NCBI RefSeq assembly: GCF_030272615.1 | Contig: NW_026729182.1 | Coordinates: 93,001-157,000, forward strand | Direction of reading: 5' to 3' | DNA: 64,000 nt | Source of the DNA: Cryptomeria japonica | Taxonomy: Eukaryota; Streptophyta; Pinopsida; Cupressales; Cupressaceae | Shown: one piece after another, positions 46,421 to 56,963 of the stretch | Layout: each line of letters starts with the position of its first letter | Numbering within the stretch: position 1 is the stretch's first letter | Translations under genes and position numbers: made by a program | The notes under the pieces: generated by a model | What the model saw: only the letters and a program-made list of their open reading frames with translations | The model's database searches: none | Told to the model about the DNA's origin: nothing

Positions 46421-47345
46421 CTATGGGAATATTGACTTCTGTAGCTGTTGCTCTAGTTTCATTTTCATCTTTGTACAACCAACCAAGAATGTCCTTGTCT
46501 TCGGTTTCTTCTTCAAGGGTTCCAGCTCTAACAAATGCTCCATTAAATATATCTTTTGATTTCTCTGAGGTATTTGATTGGATATTTGCAGGCTTTCCAT
46601 ATGACTTAGGTGAAAGTGGAAAATTATGCAAAGAATATTTTCCCATTCCTTCTTCATTCAATTTGAGCTTTTTCTCAAAGGTTTCCCATAACTTTTCTTG
46701 AATTTCTTTGGTAGGATATACTAACTCTCTGTTATGTGGAACTCTTGTATCTTGTGTTGGCTTCAGATTATTGCAATATTGGCTAGAGTATACAATTATA
46801 GTGACCTCTTGTCCTTCATGAGGAAATTTTACACATTGATGATATGTAGAAGGAACTGCTTGCATGGTGTGAATCCACGGTCTTCCCAGAAGAATGTTGT
46901 AAGAGAGGTTCAAATCTAAAACCTAACATAATGTATTCCTTTCCATAGGTCCTATTTTGATTGGCAACACCATAGTTCCTTTAGAAGAACACTTTGCTTC
47001 ATCATAAGCTTTAATAGTTATTTTCTTCTTTGGATCTACTGCATTTTCTGAATATCCCAAAACTTTTATTAAACTTAATGCACAAATGTCTAAGCCTGCT
47101 CCACCATCTATGAGTACGCATTTGACACGATTTTTATTAATGGCGACTTCAACATGTAAAGGAGCATTGTGAGGATGTTGCAAGGATGCGTCATCCTTTT
47201 CAGAAAATGATAAGAAATGACAGGCTATAAGGTGTCCCACCATGTTTTGGAATTGATCCACATCCATGTCTTTTGGAACTGTTGTTTCCACTAAATATTT
47301 TTCCAAAATTTCCTTATGCATAGGTGAAACTTCGAGAAATTCCAA
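46421..47345 (-). pseudogene. Aspartic protease region of Gypsy-2
   Basis: RVKCVLIDGGAGLDICALSLI gives the catalytic Asp (D-G-G-A form), LPIKIGP the middle strand and [22 protein letters not shown] the ILG-RPW end. TAA at 46923 lies between them ([11 protein letters not shown]). Confidence 0.85.
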
Positions 47346-49377
47346 AATGATATTTGAGTGGGTATTCTTTGTAATTGCTCTACTAGATTGTATTGTTGTG
47401 AAGTGGATGTTGAGTCTTTTATTATACCCGGAAAGGTGACCTTTTCTTTGCTTCTCGTAATGACATTGATTGGCTCTGAAGGTGGATTATCTTTAACAAT
47501 GATGACATTTACCACATCATCATATGTATGTGTAGTTCACTTTGGGTTTTCTTTGTCATCTTTTAATTGGGATGGTTCACCTTTTTCATAATTTAGGAGT
47601 GGAGTTTTGAAAGCTAGGTGTGATTTGTTTATCTTATGGCTATCCATCATGATAGTTCCATTATCGATTAGATCTTGGATAAGGTGTTTCAATCTCTAAC
47701 AATCATTTGTTTGGTGTCCTTTATTCCGATGGTAATTACAAAAATGATTGTTATTCCACCAATTAGGATTGATTAGTGGTTCATAACTTCTTGCTTCTAG
47801 TAAAACAATCGATTTGTTTGCAAGAAGAGTTTTTAAAGCTGATTCTAATGGTTCTCCAATGTTTGTGAATTTCCTGCAAGGATTGGAGAAGAAAGACTTG
47901 ACTTTATTTCTTTCTTGATTGTTATTGTTTGGGATTTGACTTGATAGATTAAAAATTGGTTGTTGTTTCGTAGCACTATTTTCGTCATTTCCTCCATTGA
48001 TGGCATTCTTATTCTTTGACCAAAATTTAGGTTTGTCATTGTTGTTGTTATAATAATTATTGTAAAGGTTTAGCTCTCCTTTCTTTACCATCACATCTTC
48101 TATTTTCAGACCATTCTCAATCATCTTGGTGAAAGAGGGAGGACACTGCATTTTTAGTTGATAACTCATCTCACTGATAAGATTATCAATGAATATGTCC
48201 ATCTTTTCTTGATCAGGTACATTTCTTGGATACCTATTAAACATCCATTTCCGTCATTGCAAGAAGATCATAAAAGATTCACCATTCTTTTTTTTAACAT
48301 ATCATAAATCCAGCATTGTTATCTCATTCCTTACATTGTAGGAATACTGTGAAATAAATCTATTCATGAGTTCTTCAAAAGATTTGATTTTGGATGGTAA
48401 TCTTGATAACCATTCCATTGATTGCTACTCCTAGGGAAAAGACACATTAGATAAAGTTTCGTTGTGCATGAATTCCATACTCATAGTACAAAACTCCCTA
48501 ATGTGATCTCGAGGATCCGATTTTCCATCGTATTTGTCATACTTAGGGATCTCGCAATGCTGTGGAAATGATGCCATATTCAAATTTTTATTGAAAGGAT
48601 ATGGGCAGATATGTTCTAATGAATACTTCTTGGAGCTTGTTCCCTTTCATATCTTGTATCTGTTGTTGTAGAGTTTGCATTTGTTGAGTCAGGTTTAACA
48701 ACGAATTATCCATATAGTTTCTCCTTATTTCTTCGTAAGTTCTTTTATCACTATGCTCTTTTCTTGTGTCATCCCATTCTTTTCTTGTTTCTTCATGACT
48801 TTCTTTGTTCACATCTTCATTATTTGGATCATCTGTGTTTTGGGTGTTACTTGCCTCCACATCTTGTTTCAAGCTTTCTATGTTAAAGTCTTGTGGTAAT
48901 TTATCTCTTGATTTTGCCAGCATCAAAAGATATTTCTCTTTTTGTTTTGCCAATAATTTTTCCATTAGTCTATAAAATTTGAAATCTTGCTCGAGGTCTC
49001 TAATGGTGCTATTGACTACTTCTTCGTCAATAGTGATATACCCAAAAGTTTGGAATATCGGATTATCTTCTTCTTCCATTTGTTTTTGTTGTTTTCTAAG
49101 TTGTTCGTATTGAGCTCTAGAGTCTAAACTGGCATGTGATTGTTTCATATTTTTTGAAGTTTTCAAAGGACAAGTCAATAGGTGATTGTTGGCTTAGGAA
49201 GATATGCCTTGTGATTTTACCACTATTGTTTGTTCGCCGTGATAAAGCGTCTCTTTGTTGAAAAGCACGTCCTTGCAAAATTTCTCCATCAAACTCTGTT
49301 CTGTTACCACATAAGTAGTGATGAAAACTGTGTAGGAATGTCCTATGTCTTAATAAGATCTTGTAATTTATATACAA
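47346..49377 (-). pseudogene. gag of Gypsy-2
   Basis: N-terminal part (48588-49178): charged coiled-coil-like KQSHASLDSRAQYEQLRKQQKQ and TRKEWDDTRKEHSDKRTYEE. After a frameshift near 48600 the capsid domain follows: HCEIPKYDKYDGKSDPRDHIREFC, AMEWLSRLP-like QSMEWLSRLPSKIKSFEEL, MNRFISQYSYN, WMFNRYPRNVPDQEKMDIFIDNL. The end has Asn-rich NLYNNYYNNNND and FCNYHRNKGHQTNDC, a zinc-knuckle-like CxxH form. Stops TAG, TAG, TGA, TGA near 48200-48440 and at 47696 break it. Confidence 0.8.
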
Positions 49378-51338
49378 GAATCTTATTCTTTTCTAGGTAG
49401 CTTTATAACTGGGTTTTCTATTCTTAAGGCGATACTTAAAATTCATATAAGCATCTGATAGTTCACAAGTTTGTTTGATTCCAATGTTGGTGCAATTCTG
49501 ATTTTGATATGACCTAAGTTCAAAAATAGGAAAGATATATCCAAGATAATGAACATAAGATTAATTGATCAAGCTTTGTGATAGAGGATTTGCTATATCC
49601 TGATGAGAGACTTGACAATGATGTTGATTTTTTTGCACTTAAAATGTTTGAATCAAGAGCTTGCTGAATGCTTATGCTTATGGAAACTTTTCAGAAAGAG
49701 CCTATTGGATTAGTGACCCAATTGTTGAACTAGTTTGAAAATGTGTGATTGTTTAGAGACAAATCTACTCAAGAAGTGTTTTGATACTGATGTTGAAATT
49801 TTGGTTTGATATGCTTTTTAGAAATTGAAAACACTTTTGTGCTAACTCTTGTGGCAAAGAGTGTTAACTTATGGGATAAAAGTGTTGTTTTGTTGTTTGA
49901 AAGCGCCATTCTGATTATGTTTCAAGGATTCTTCTCAAATCCTTCAGCAAGTTGTTGGATTTTTGCTCATTTTTTTAGAAGATGATTTTTTTCAATTTTT
50001 TACCATTTTGAACATGTCATAGACATAGAAGACACAATTTTTTTGAAAAAAAAAATGCATAAGCAAGTACAAATCCTATGGCAGGCTAAGACAATAATCG
50101 TTGAATCTCACATGGGGTTTCTCCCCGAGGCTACACTATTCAAAAAGGATATTTAGATGCTTGAACCCACTGGCTCCACCCTCGACACTCGCTTCTCTGG
50201 GGAAGCCAAGCACCATTTTCCATGAAAACTCCCCATGAAAAACTTTATATCTCTTCTAAGAACCATTTGTGTGTGAGCCGCTTCAGAGGTCCGACCTCCC
50301 ACGTCAACAACTAGAAGGATTTTGGGAACTATTAAAAGTAGTTTTTAGTAAAGGCTTCCGGTCATGTGACCATACATGTGACACTTTCAGCTCTGTAATT
50401 ACAGAAGGTTCCCAGCCTATAGAGGTTACACTCCATAGGGTTTACGGGGAAACATAGTGTTTGTATGAACTTATCAACACATGTTGCTTGTGACTTTTGT
50501 CACAAACATGATTTATTTAGAGTGGATTGGAAGGACTCGGTATTAGCCCGTTTCCACTTTGGGTCGTTCCCTTCTCACTGGCCCCCTCAAGGTAGCTTGG
50601 GAAGGCATTCCCTCTAAAGGTTATACATAAAAGAAAGTAGGCCTGGTTTTCTAATCACCGTATAATGGTGAGAGCATACTTACCTACTACTTCATCAAGC
50701 ATGAAAAACCCGTCCATTTTAGCTTTTGTAACATCTATATGCAACTATTTTAAAGAAGTCACTCAAAAATGCAAGTTGCATGCTGTTAATTTATCCCCCT
50801 TAGTTAAGCTAAATGAGCATAACATGATGTGTTACTTTCCAAATTAGGACTCTTAATAAACTAGGTGAGGAAATGCATGAATTTTTATTTAAAATAACCC
50901 TGCACATGCATTTCCGTAGTTTGAAAAATTTAAGTTCTTGGACATTCGGACCTGCAATAAAATTTTGTTAGTTATTCTAACAAATGCGTTGTCTTTCACC
51001 TCAAAAGCGCTAACCTAAAGGACAAAAGCACTAACCTAAAACACAAAAACGCTTCTCTACGGACTAATAAGCGATAATTCTCTGACAAAAGCGTTAACCA
51101 AACTAACAAATGCACGAACCTGAATGACAAAAGCATTGTTTTGAAGATTAAATGCGTTAATTTACAGACAAAAGCACTAACCTAAATGACACATGTGCTA
51201 ACCTGAAGGACAAAAGCGCTAACCTATCAAATAAAAGGGCTGTCCGAATTCACACAGGCATGAATCTGTATTACAAATGCGTTAAATTTTCTTTTTGCTA
51301 GAATTAGATAGGATATTAGAAAGAATATGCGAGGCTCT
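49378..51338 (-). other. 5' leader of Gypsy-2
   Basis: Long untranslated region between primer site and gag, about 2 kb, as in many Tat elements. 50080-50660 is noticeably richer in G+C than its surroundings. 51003-51223 is a regular repeat array (listed separately). No gene is supported. Confidence 0.6.
51003..51223 (-). repeat. About 21-bp repeat array in the Gypsy-2 leader
   Basis: On the minus strand the units read GGTTAGCGCTTTTGTC, GGTTAGTGCTTTTGTC, GGTTAACGCTTTTGTC and variants. Plus-strand starts of the core are at about 51003, 51024, 51045, 51069, 51088, 51107, 51127, 51148, 51169, 51191 and 51211, giving eleven units spaced 19-24, mostly 20-21 bp. Confidence 0.85.
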
Positions 51339-51358
51339 GAGCCCCACGGTGGGCGCTA
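51339..51358 (-). promoter_or_regulatory. Primer-binding site, tRNA-Lys type
   Basis: Minus strand TAGCGCCCACCGTGGGGCTC complements the 3' end of plant tRNA-Lys(CTT) (CCA end plus GAGCCCCACGGTGGGCG) with one mismatch at the second base. It is three bases from the LTR end at 51362. Confidence 0.8.
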
Positions 51359-51361
51359 AAA

Positions 51362-51937
51362 TGTGTTGACTTGAATTTCATCATCAGAATACTACCTGCA
51401 ACAAGTTAGTTTCACAAATTATAAAGAAAATGCTACAGGAAATCCAAACTCAACCAATGAAACTACATGAAATACATATGAAATAAAAATGCTATTATTA
51501 CCTTCATGATTTATGTCTCATTGTGTCCTAACTCCAGTGTTCCTTGTTGCAGATGGTGTGCTCTCAGACAAGCAGTGATAGCTTCCAAGATGACATATGA
51601 AGAATGGACTGATAACTAGTAGTTAACTAATGCTATGATATGCAAAGCTAAATGACTATGCTAAATGATTATGCTAAATGATTGGAGGAAATAATTAAAT
51701 ATTAGATATTTAATTAATTGATTAGAATGATAATTAAATATTAGATATTTAATTAATTAGAAGAATAAGATAGATGAATTAATTAATAAAATATTTCTAT
51801 TAAATTAATTAATAAAAAGACACGAAATGAATTAAATAAATTAATCTTTTCAAATTAACTATTTATTAGAAAAATAAACATTAAATAAATATAAATTATT
51901 TATTTAATCGCTCATAGCCAATTTTTATGTGTATACA
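51362..51937 (-). repeat. 5' LTR of Gypsy-2, internally deleted
   Basis: 576 bp, matching both ends of the 3' LTR but lacking about 600 bp of its middle (equivalent to 31970-32590). The deletion lies between ATGACTATG-type repeats and the ATTGGAGGAAATAATT segment. Confidence 0.9.
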
Positions 51938-52564
51938 GATACATAAAAAGGTGTATGGTGAAGTAGGAACAGATCCAACTTTAAAACAAATAATGTTATT
52001 ATCAATATTTTTATGTTTCTAAACCCCCATTCAATATAAACACAATTAAAAACAAAATGATACTACATCACGATATCTCTAAACAAAATATTTTTAATTT
52101 GGTAAATACTATAATGTATAAATTTGACATAAAACTTAATATTAAAAAATATATTGTTAATTTTATTTTTTAATAGAATGGTCAAACACCCCAACAAACT
52201 CAAGCAACCATAACCACTCTTACCTACATCTGAATCCTAAAGAAGCCCCAGCGCATCATGCTAAACAAGAGTCAAAATTATTCATTACAATTCTTAAATA
52301 TAGAATTTGAAAAAAAGTAAATTATAATTTATTTATAATAAATAAAAGATAATGATATTTTGGTGCATTCTAAAAATTAAATAAAAAAAGTCAAAAACAT
52401 ATTACACCTCTATGACAGGTGGACTTTAGACATCCCCAAAAAATGTTGAAAATCGTGCAAAGTGCGTGGGAAGATGAAACAACGATAAACGCCTAAATGA
52501 AAGTTGATTCCCACACAATAGCGGTAAATGCGTAAATGAAACTAAGTTGGCAATATACGATTGT
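51938..52564. repeat. Duplicated host flank A (copy 2)
   Basis: Near-identical to 13468-14113, starting at the same base after the LTR. It ends at CAATATACGATTGT; the F-box promoter and gene that follow in copy 1 are absent. Confidence 0.9.
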
Positions 52565-52923
52565 CCAGTGTAAATCCAAACACTGGCCATTAACCTAACC
52601 TCAACAATGATGTAAACCCTAACTACAAACCTAACCTTAACCCTAATTGCAAGACAGAAAGAACCCTATTCCTTATTGAATTAGGCCTACTATTTTAAAC
52701 CAAATCAAATCCTAACCCTAATAGTAAACCAAAATGAACCCTAATCCTTATTGAATTAGGCTTACTATTTTGATTCCAATCCTAACTATAATTATAAATC
52801 TAGAATTGAACCAAATGGAATCCTAAATCTAACACTGTAGCAATCCAAAATATACAACTATACAACAATATATAATTTAAAATTAATTTATGTCATGTCT
52901 TTCAATTCATGCTGGAATTGTTA
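52565..52923. repeat. Degenerate CCCTAA-type DNA in host copy 2
   Basis: AACCCTAAT/CCTAACC words and two copies of a roughly 70-bp unit with CCTTATTGAATTAGGC(C/T)TACTATTTT (about 52670 and 52740). Resembles 16255-16330 downstream of the F-box gene. No gene. Confidence 0.55.
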
Positions 52924-53087
52924 CTAGCTTATATATATTTAATTATATATATAAAATAAACCGAGATATGTTCTTCTCGAGGCCCCTATTATCATTTAAT
53001 GTTGATAAATTAATAAAAAATAGGCGCCTCTAGAAGGATATCTCTGGGCTTATTATATATTTATATTATTAAATATATATAAGCTAG
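52924..53087. mobile_element. Tourist-like MITE, 164 bp, TTA target duplication
   Basis: Starts CTAGCTTATATATATTTAA and ends TTAAATATATATAAGCTAG, so the ends are perfect inverted repeats, and the pairing continues inward (CCGAGATATGTTCTTCTCGAGG against CCTCTAGAAGGATATCTCTGGG). TTA flanks both sides (52921-52923, 53088-53090). These traits fit PIF/Harbinger-derived Tourist MITEs. Confidence 0.75.
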
Positions 53088-53088
53088 T

Positions 53089-53801
53089 TATTTTTCCTCT
53101 TGAATCTTGTGCATCTTTCTCTCACCCCTTCCAAATCTTTTTGTAAAGCATCAGTCGACAAATTTTCCTCTATTTTGATGGATCCAAAACGTTGATCCAA
53201 AAATTTGAACACAACTTAATCAAAAGAGCATCATCATTAAATCATTCATTGTGGAAATCTCTTATCATTAATTTTAAAGTAATGTTAAAAATTTCTCAAC
53301 TTTTATTACAACTTAAAAATAAAATCAATATTATAAATTGTAATGATATTATCATTTTATCTGCCAACAAAGGTTTAAATTGTTAGTGATATATGAAGCT
53401 TTAGTCTACTCATATCTATAGGAATTGGGCATGGGAGAGTAAAAAATACACATCATACAAATGTTTTTTATTTTCTTCAAATATTTTAATGAAAGGTTAA
53501 AAAAAATAAAAATTCAAAAATAAAACCAATATAATGAATTTTAATTATATTAACTTTTTATCTACCAACAAAAGTTTAAATTGTCAACAATATATGAAGC
53601 TTTAGTCTAACTTCATCTACACTCATCTTTAGGAAGAAACTTATTAAAAAATTATATAGAATTAAGAAATGAAAAAAGATATAATTGTATTTTCATAATG
53701 GGATAAAATGACAAGTTTGAAATATTCATAATAAAAAAATATTAAATATTATAAATATAATTGTAGATATGAGACATAAAGATTTTAGTCAATATATTCT
53801 A
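53089..53801. repeat. Duplicated host flank B (copy 2)
   Basis: Counterpart of 18221-18739 in the same orientation, with extra segments at 53190-53370. Non-coding. Confidence 0.8.
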
Positions 53802-53850
53802 TAATTGTAGATATGAGACATAAAGATTTTAGTAAATATAATCACCCATG

Positions 53851-54170
53851 GACATTATACACTAGGGATTATTTAGGTTTTTGTTCTGATTGCATTTTGG
53901 AAAACTATGTTGATTGCAAGAACCAAGAGCTTAGACATGTCAGTGAATGGAAACTGGTGCCACTAGATGTTTCTGACACATACGAGAAAAATGAGGATGA
54001 AATCTTTGAAGACATTGTACACTAGGGATTATTCATGTTTTTGTTTTGATTGCATTTTAGAAAACTATGTTTATTGCAAGAACCAAGAGCTTGGATATGT
54101 CAGTGAATGAAAATTGGTGCCACTAGCTGTTTCTGACACATACGAGAAAAATGAGGATGAAACCTTTGAA
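53851..54170 (+). pseudogene. Exon-like fragment, 160-bp tandem duplication
   Basis: Units 53851-54010 and 54011-54170. The first reads YTRDYLGFCSDCILENYVDC, KNQELRHVSEWKLVPLDVSDTYEK, NEDEIFEDI; the second repeats it with a stop in place of Trp (SE*KLVPL). Units are not a multiple of three in length, so the frame shifts between copies. A Cys pair (CSDC) recalls a zinc-binding motif, but no family is recognised. Confidence 0.6.
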
Positions 54171-54334
54171 GACATTCCTTTGATTTTCTGCTGATTATGA
54201 CCATATTTTAGGATTGACTAATAAAGGTATACACATTTAAATTATATTTATATATTTCCTTTAAAAATGTTGCATATGTAAATAAATTATAAGTTTTTAA
54301 TCGAGTACATTTTAAATTTATAACTTGTTTCAAA

Positions 54335-54810
54335 TTGCAGGAGATGGAAATATAGAAGGTGTTAGTTATTATTTATTATATTGAATAGAAGAGAGAAATA
54401 AGTTAACAAAATTTGAAATAAGCGATGGAATGTCCTTTCCCACAGGTTTTAACTGATTTGAACATTTAAATTTATTTATTTATTTTAAACATGCACATGT
54501 GCACATGTTTTAATTTTTATATACACATCTTACACAAATTTTTAATTTCGCATTTCTTATACATGTACATGCAGGCTCAGTTGTAGTGAAAGGGACATAT
54601 TTCAAACAAATTAAAATTGTTAAACATGGGATTCATTTCATTGAATACCAAATTGACAACAAGCTATATCAGTATAGCTACTTGGTTATTGATGTTGGCC
54701 TAATTCTTCATACAGTTCCACATCATGGGCGGTCTTAAAAGTGGAGACTAGATAGTGAAGATCATGAGAAAATATTAAGTTTTATTGAAGAGTGATTTGC
54801 ACCACTTGAT
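54335..54810 (+). pseudogene. Exon-like fragments of an unknown gene
   Basis: A coding-like stretch follows an acceptor-like CATGCAG at about 54573: GSVVVKGTYFKQIKIVKHGIHFIEYQIDNKLYQYSYLVIDVGLILH, then a stop at HHGRS*KWRL and IEE*FAPLDVV. Another acceptor-like TTGCAG lies near 54340. Spliced-gene style breaks suggest a host or captured gene, now dead. Probably the same gene as the 160-bp units upstream. Confidence 0.5.
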
Positions 54811-55089
54811 GTGGTATGAAATATAAATAGTTCACCTAAGTAAATGTGTTTGAACCCATAAATTAATTTTAATATATCTTGTGATGTTAAAAATAATAAC
54901 TTACGTGTGTGTACACATGTACAAAGTAAAAATTTGTGACATGTGGATGAGTTGAAAATGTCTTAAGCCTAGATGTATACACAATTAGGATCATGTATAT
55001 CTTTAAATTAGGACATGTATGAAATTTGATTTAAATTATTTCTAGTACATTTTTGTATTTAAGTTTGAATTAGTTCATGTATTCATTTT

Positions 55090-55546
55090 TGTGAGATTTT
55101 GCCAAGATAAAGAGGAAATGGAAAGCACAAATAAGAGAACAAAATAGATGATAGGAATAAACTGTATTCTATCAAGATGAAAATACTGATCAACTGGATC
55201 ATCAATCATTATATAAAATAAATATGAGCATGCATATATAGGCAAGGCTATATGGATATGTGAGCACACAAACATGACATGTGTCTCAATAAGAAACAAG
55301 GGTAGGTAGGAAATAGGTGTGGGTAGGTAGGAGAAACAATATAATATTCCACATGAGTTGGATCACCCACTGAATATGGAATTAACAAGATATGTCCATA
55401 AAAGGTGGAAATTCTCCTACACACACTATCCCAATGTGGCACAAACACCCAAGTGTCTCATACCCAAACTACTATGTAATGCATTTCCTAAGTAAACTTA
55501 AGTAAGGTGTAATAATATCCATGATGAATAATTATTTACACCAACA
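55090..55546 (-). repeat. 3' LTR of Copia-N2
   Basis: 457 bp, TGTGAGATTTTGCC ... ACACCAACA on the plus strand. Shares GGCAAGGCTATATGGATATGTGAGCACAC with the other LTRs of the family. Followed by a decayed polypurine tract (minus AAGGGCGAG). Confidence 0.85.
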
Positions 55547-56864
55547 CTCGCCCTTAAGTGCAACTTAGGGGAATGCACTTAAGTCTACAATGCAACTAAG
55601 AAATGCAAGATGGGTCCTGGCTACAAGGCCATGTTAGGTACCCATGTACAAATGCAAATTCATGCAAACCAATGCAATGAAATCTCTCACAAAGCAGAGA
55701 AAGAGAGAAAAATACCTCCCCCCCCCCCCAAAAAAGAGATGAAAGCTATACAAGAGAACTTTCATAGAATTATGTGAGGAACAAAACCCCATGTGAGGAA
55801 AAAGTCCCCCCCATATGAGAGAAGAAGAGAAGCTAGGAAGCCCCCCCCCCCCAATGTAGAATCTGCACCAATGATAGAAGCTCGATGATGAATGAAGAAA
55901 CTGCTCCATGAATGTCAAACAACATTCCTCCCCTTAGGAAGAAACAAAACCAAATATGTATCCATGAAGTCTCCCCAATCATGAAGGGAAGATGTATGAA
56001 AAAAAATCATGATGAATGAAGTCTCTGAAAACTGCTCAAGTGTTCCCATGTCGATGCTGAAAGATACCCCCTCCAAAGGTGGTAAACTGCTCCACAATGC
56101 AGAAAAAGGCATTCCAAGATCTAGTGGAGATGAATTTGCAGAACAATAGCCAAAGACTCACATGTCTCCTCAAAGGATAAAGAGACCTCCTCCAACTGTT
56201 GTACATAGGAATCCACAATCAAATCAACCTTGAAAGAATGATCATGTAGAGAATGAACAAGAGGGTCAGAGTGTTCCCTCGCAACAATTGAAGAAGGATC
56301 ATCTTCATCAAAGAGAAGATGAATATCATCAATGGTGTCTCCCAAATCTGCAATGTAGGATTCCACAAAAAAACCTGCAATGTCTGTCAAGTAATCATCC
56401 CAAGAAACTGAAGCTGGAAGATGATAAATGTCCTGCAGCACTGAATCACATGAAGGCAAAACTGTCGCACCATCCACATCATCAGGTGCAATAGGTGATG
56501 TGATATCAATAGGAGGGGATGAAACATAAGGCTCAAGAATGGGGTCACATGTGAGAATTCCTAAGTTCAAGAACCCATAATTCTCCTCATAATCCGAATC
56601 ATGATAAGAAGTGTGATCATCATGTGTAGAATCATCATATGTAAAATCATCGTCATCAACAAAAAAATGAAAAGGAGTATAACCGAGATGCATGGTCAAC
56701 CACCCCAGTCGCAATGATAGCTCTAGACTCCAAGTCTCTAATGAAAACTGACTCAGGTGTGAACTCCACAATTCTCTACATTTGAGCCTTGCACCATGCC
56801 GCAAATTTTGATGGGCAATCATACATACATGGACATGATTGGGAAACCTGTGAAATTTTGCCAA
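55547..56864 (-). CDS. Unknown ORF in the 3' part of Copia-N2
   Basis: An open frame of 247 codons (56121-56864) begins next to an internal LTR end: MAKFHRFPNHVHVCMIAHQ, RLGWLTMHLGYTPFHFF, an Asp/His-rich stretch (DDSTHDDHTSYHDSDYEENY), then DYLTDIAGFFVESYIADLG, IDDIHLLFDEDDPSSIVAREHSDPLV, YVQQLEEVSLSFEETCESL. The remainder to the LTR is shared with Copia-N1 but broken. No known domain. It is unusually open compared with the rest of the element. It may be captured DNA; whether it codes for a protein is open. Confidence 0.5.
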
Positions 56865-56963
56865 TATCTAGAGGAAATGGAAAGCACAAATAAGAGAGAC
56901 AAAATAGATGATAGTAATAAACTGTATTCTATCAAGATGCAAAATATGATGAACTAGATCATT
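56849..56963 (-). repeat. Internal partial LTR in Copia-N2
   Basis: TGTGAAATTTTGCCAATATC ... GATCATTA matches the first 115 plus-strand bases of the family LTR (its 3' end on the minus strand). It lies between the protease fragment and the unknown ORF and has no primer site next to it. Confidence 0.8.

Noticed and set aside
52590-52830. Interstitial telomere repeat
   Set aside because: CCCTAA words are frequent but not in the tandem CCCTAAA order of plant telomeres; they are part of degenerate 60-70 bp units.
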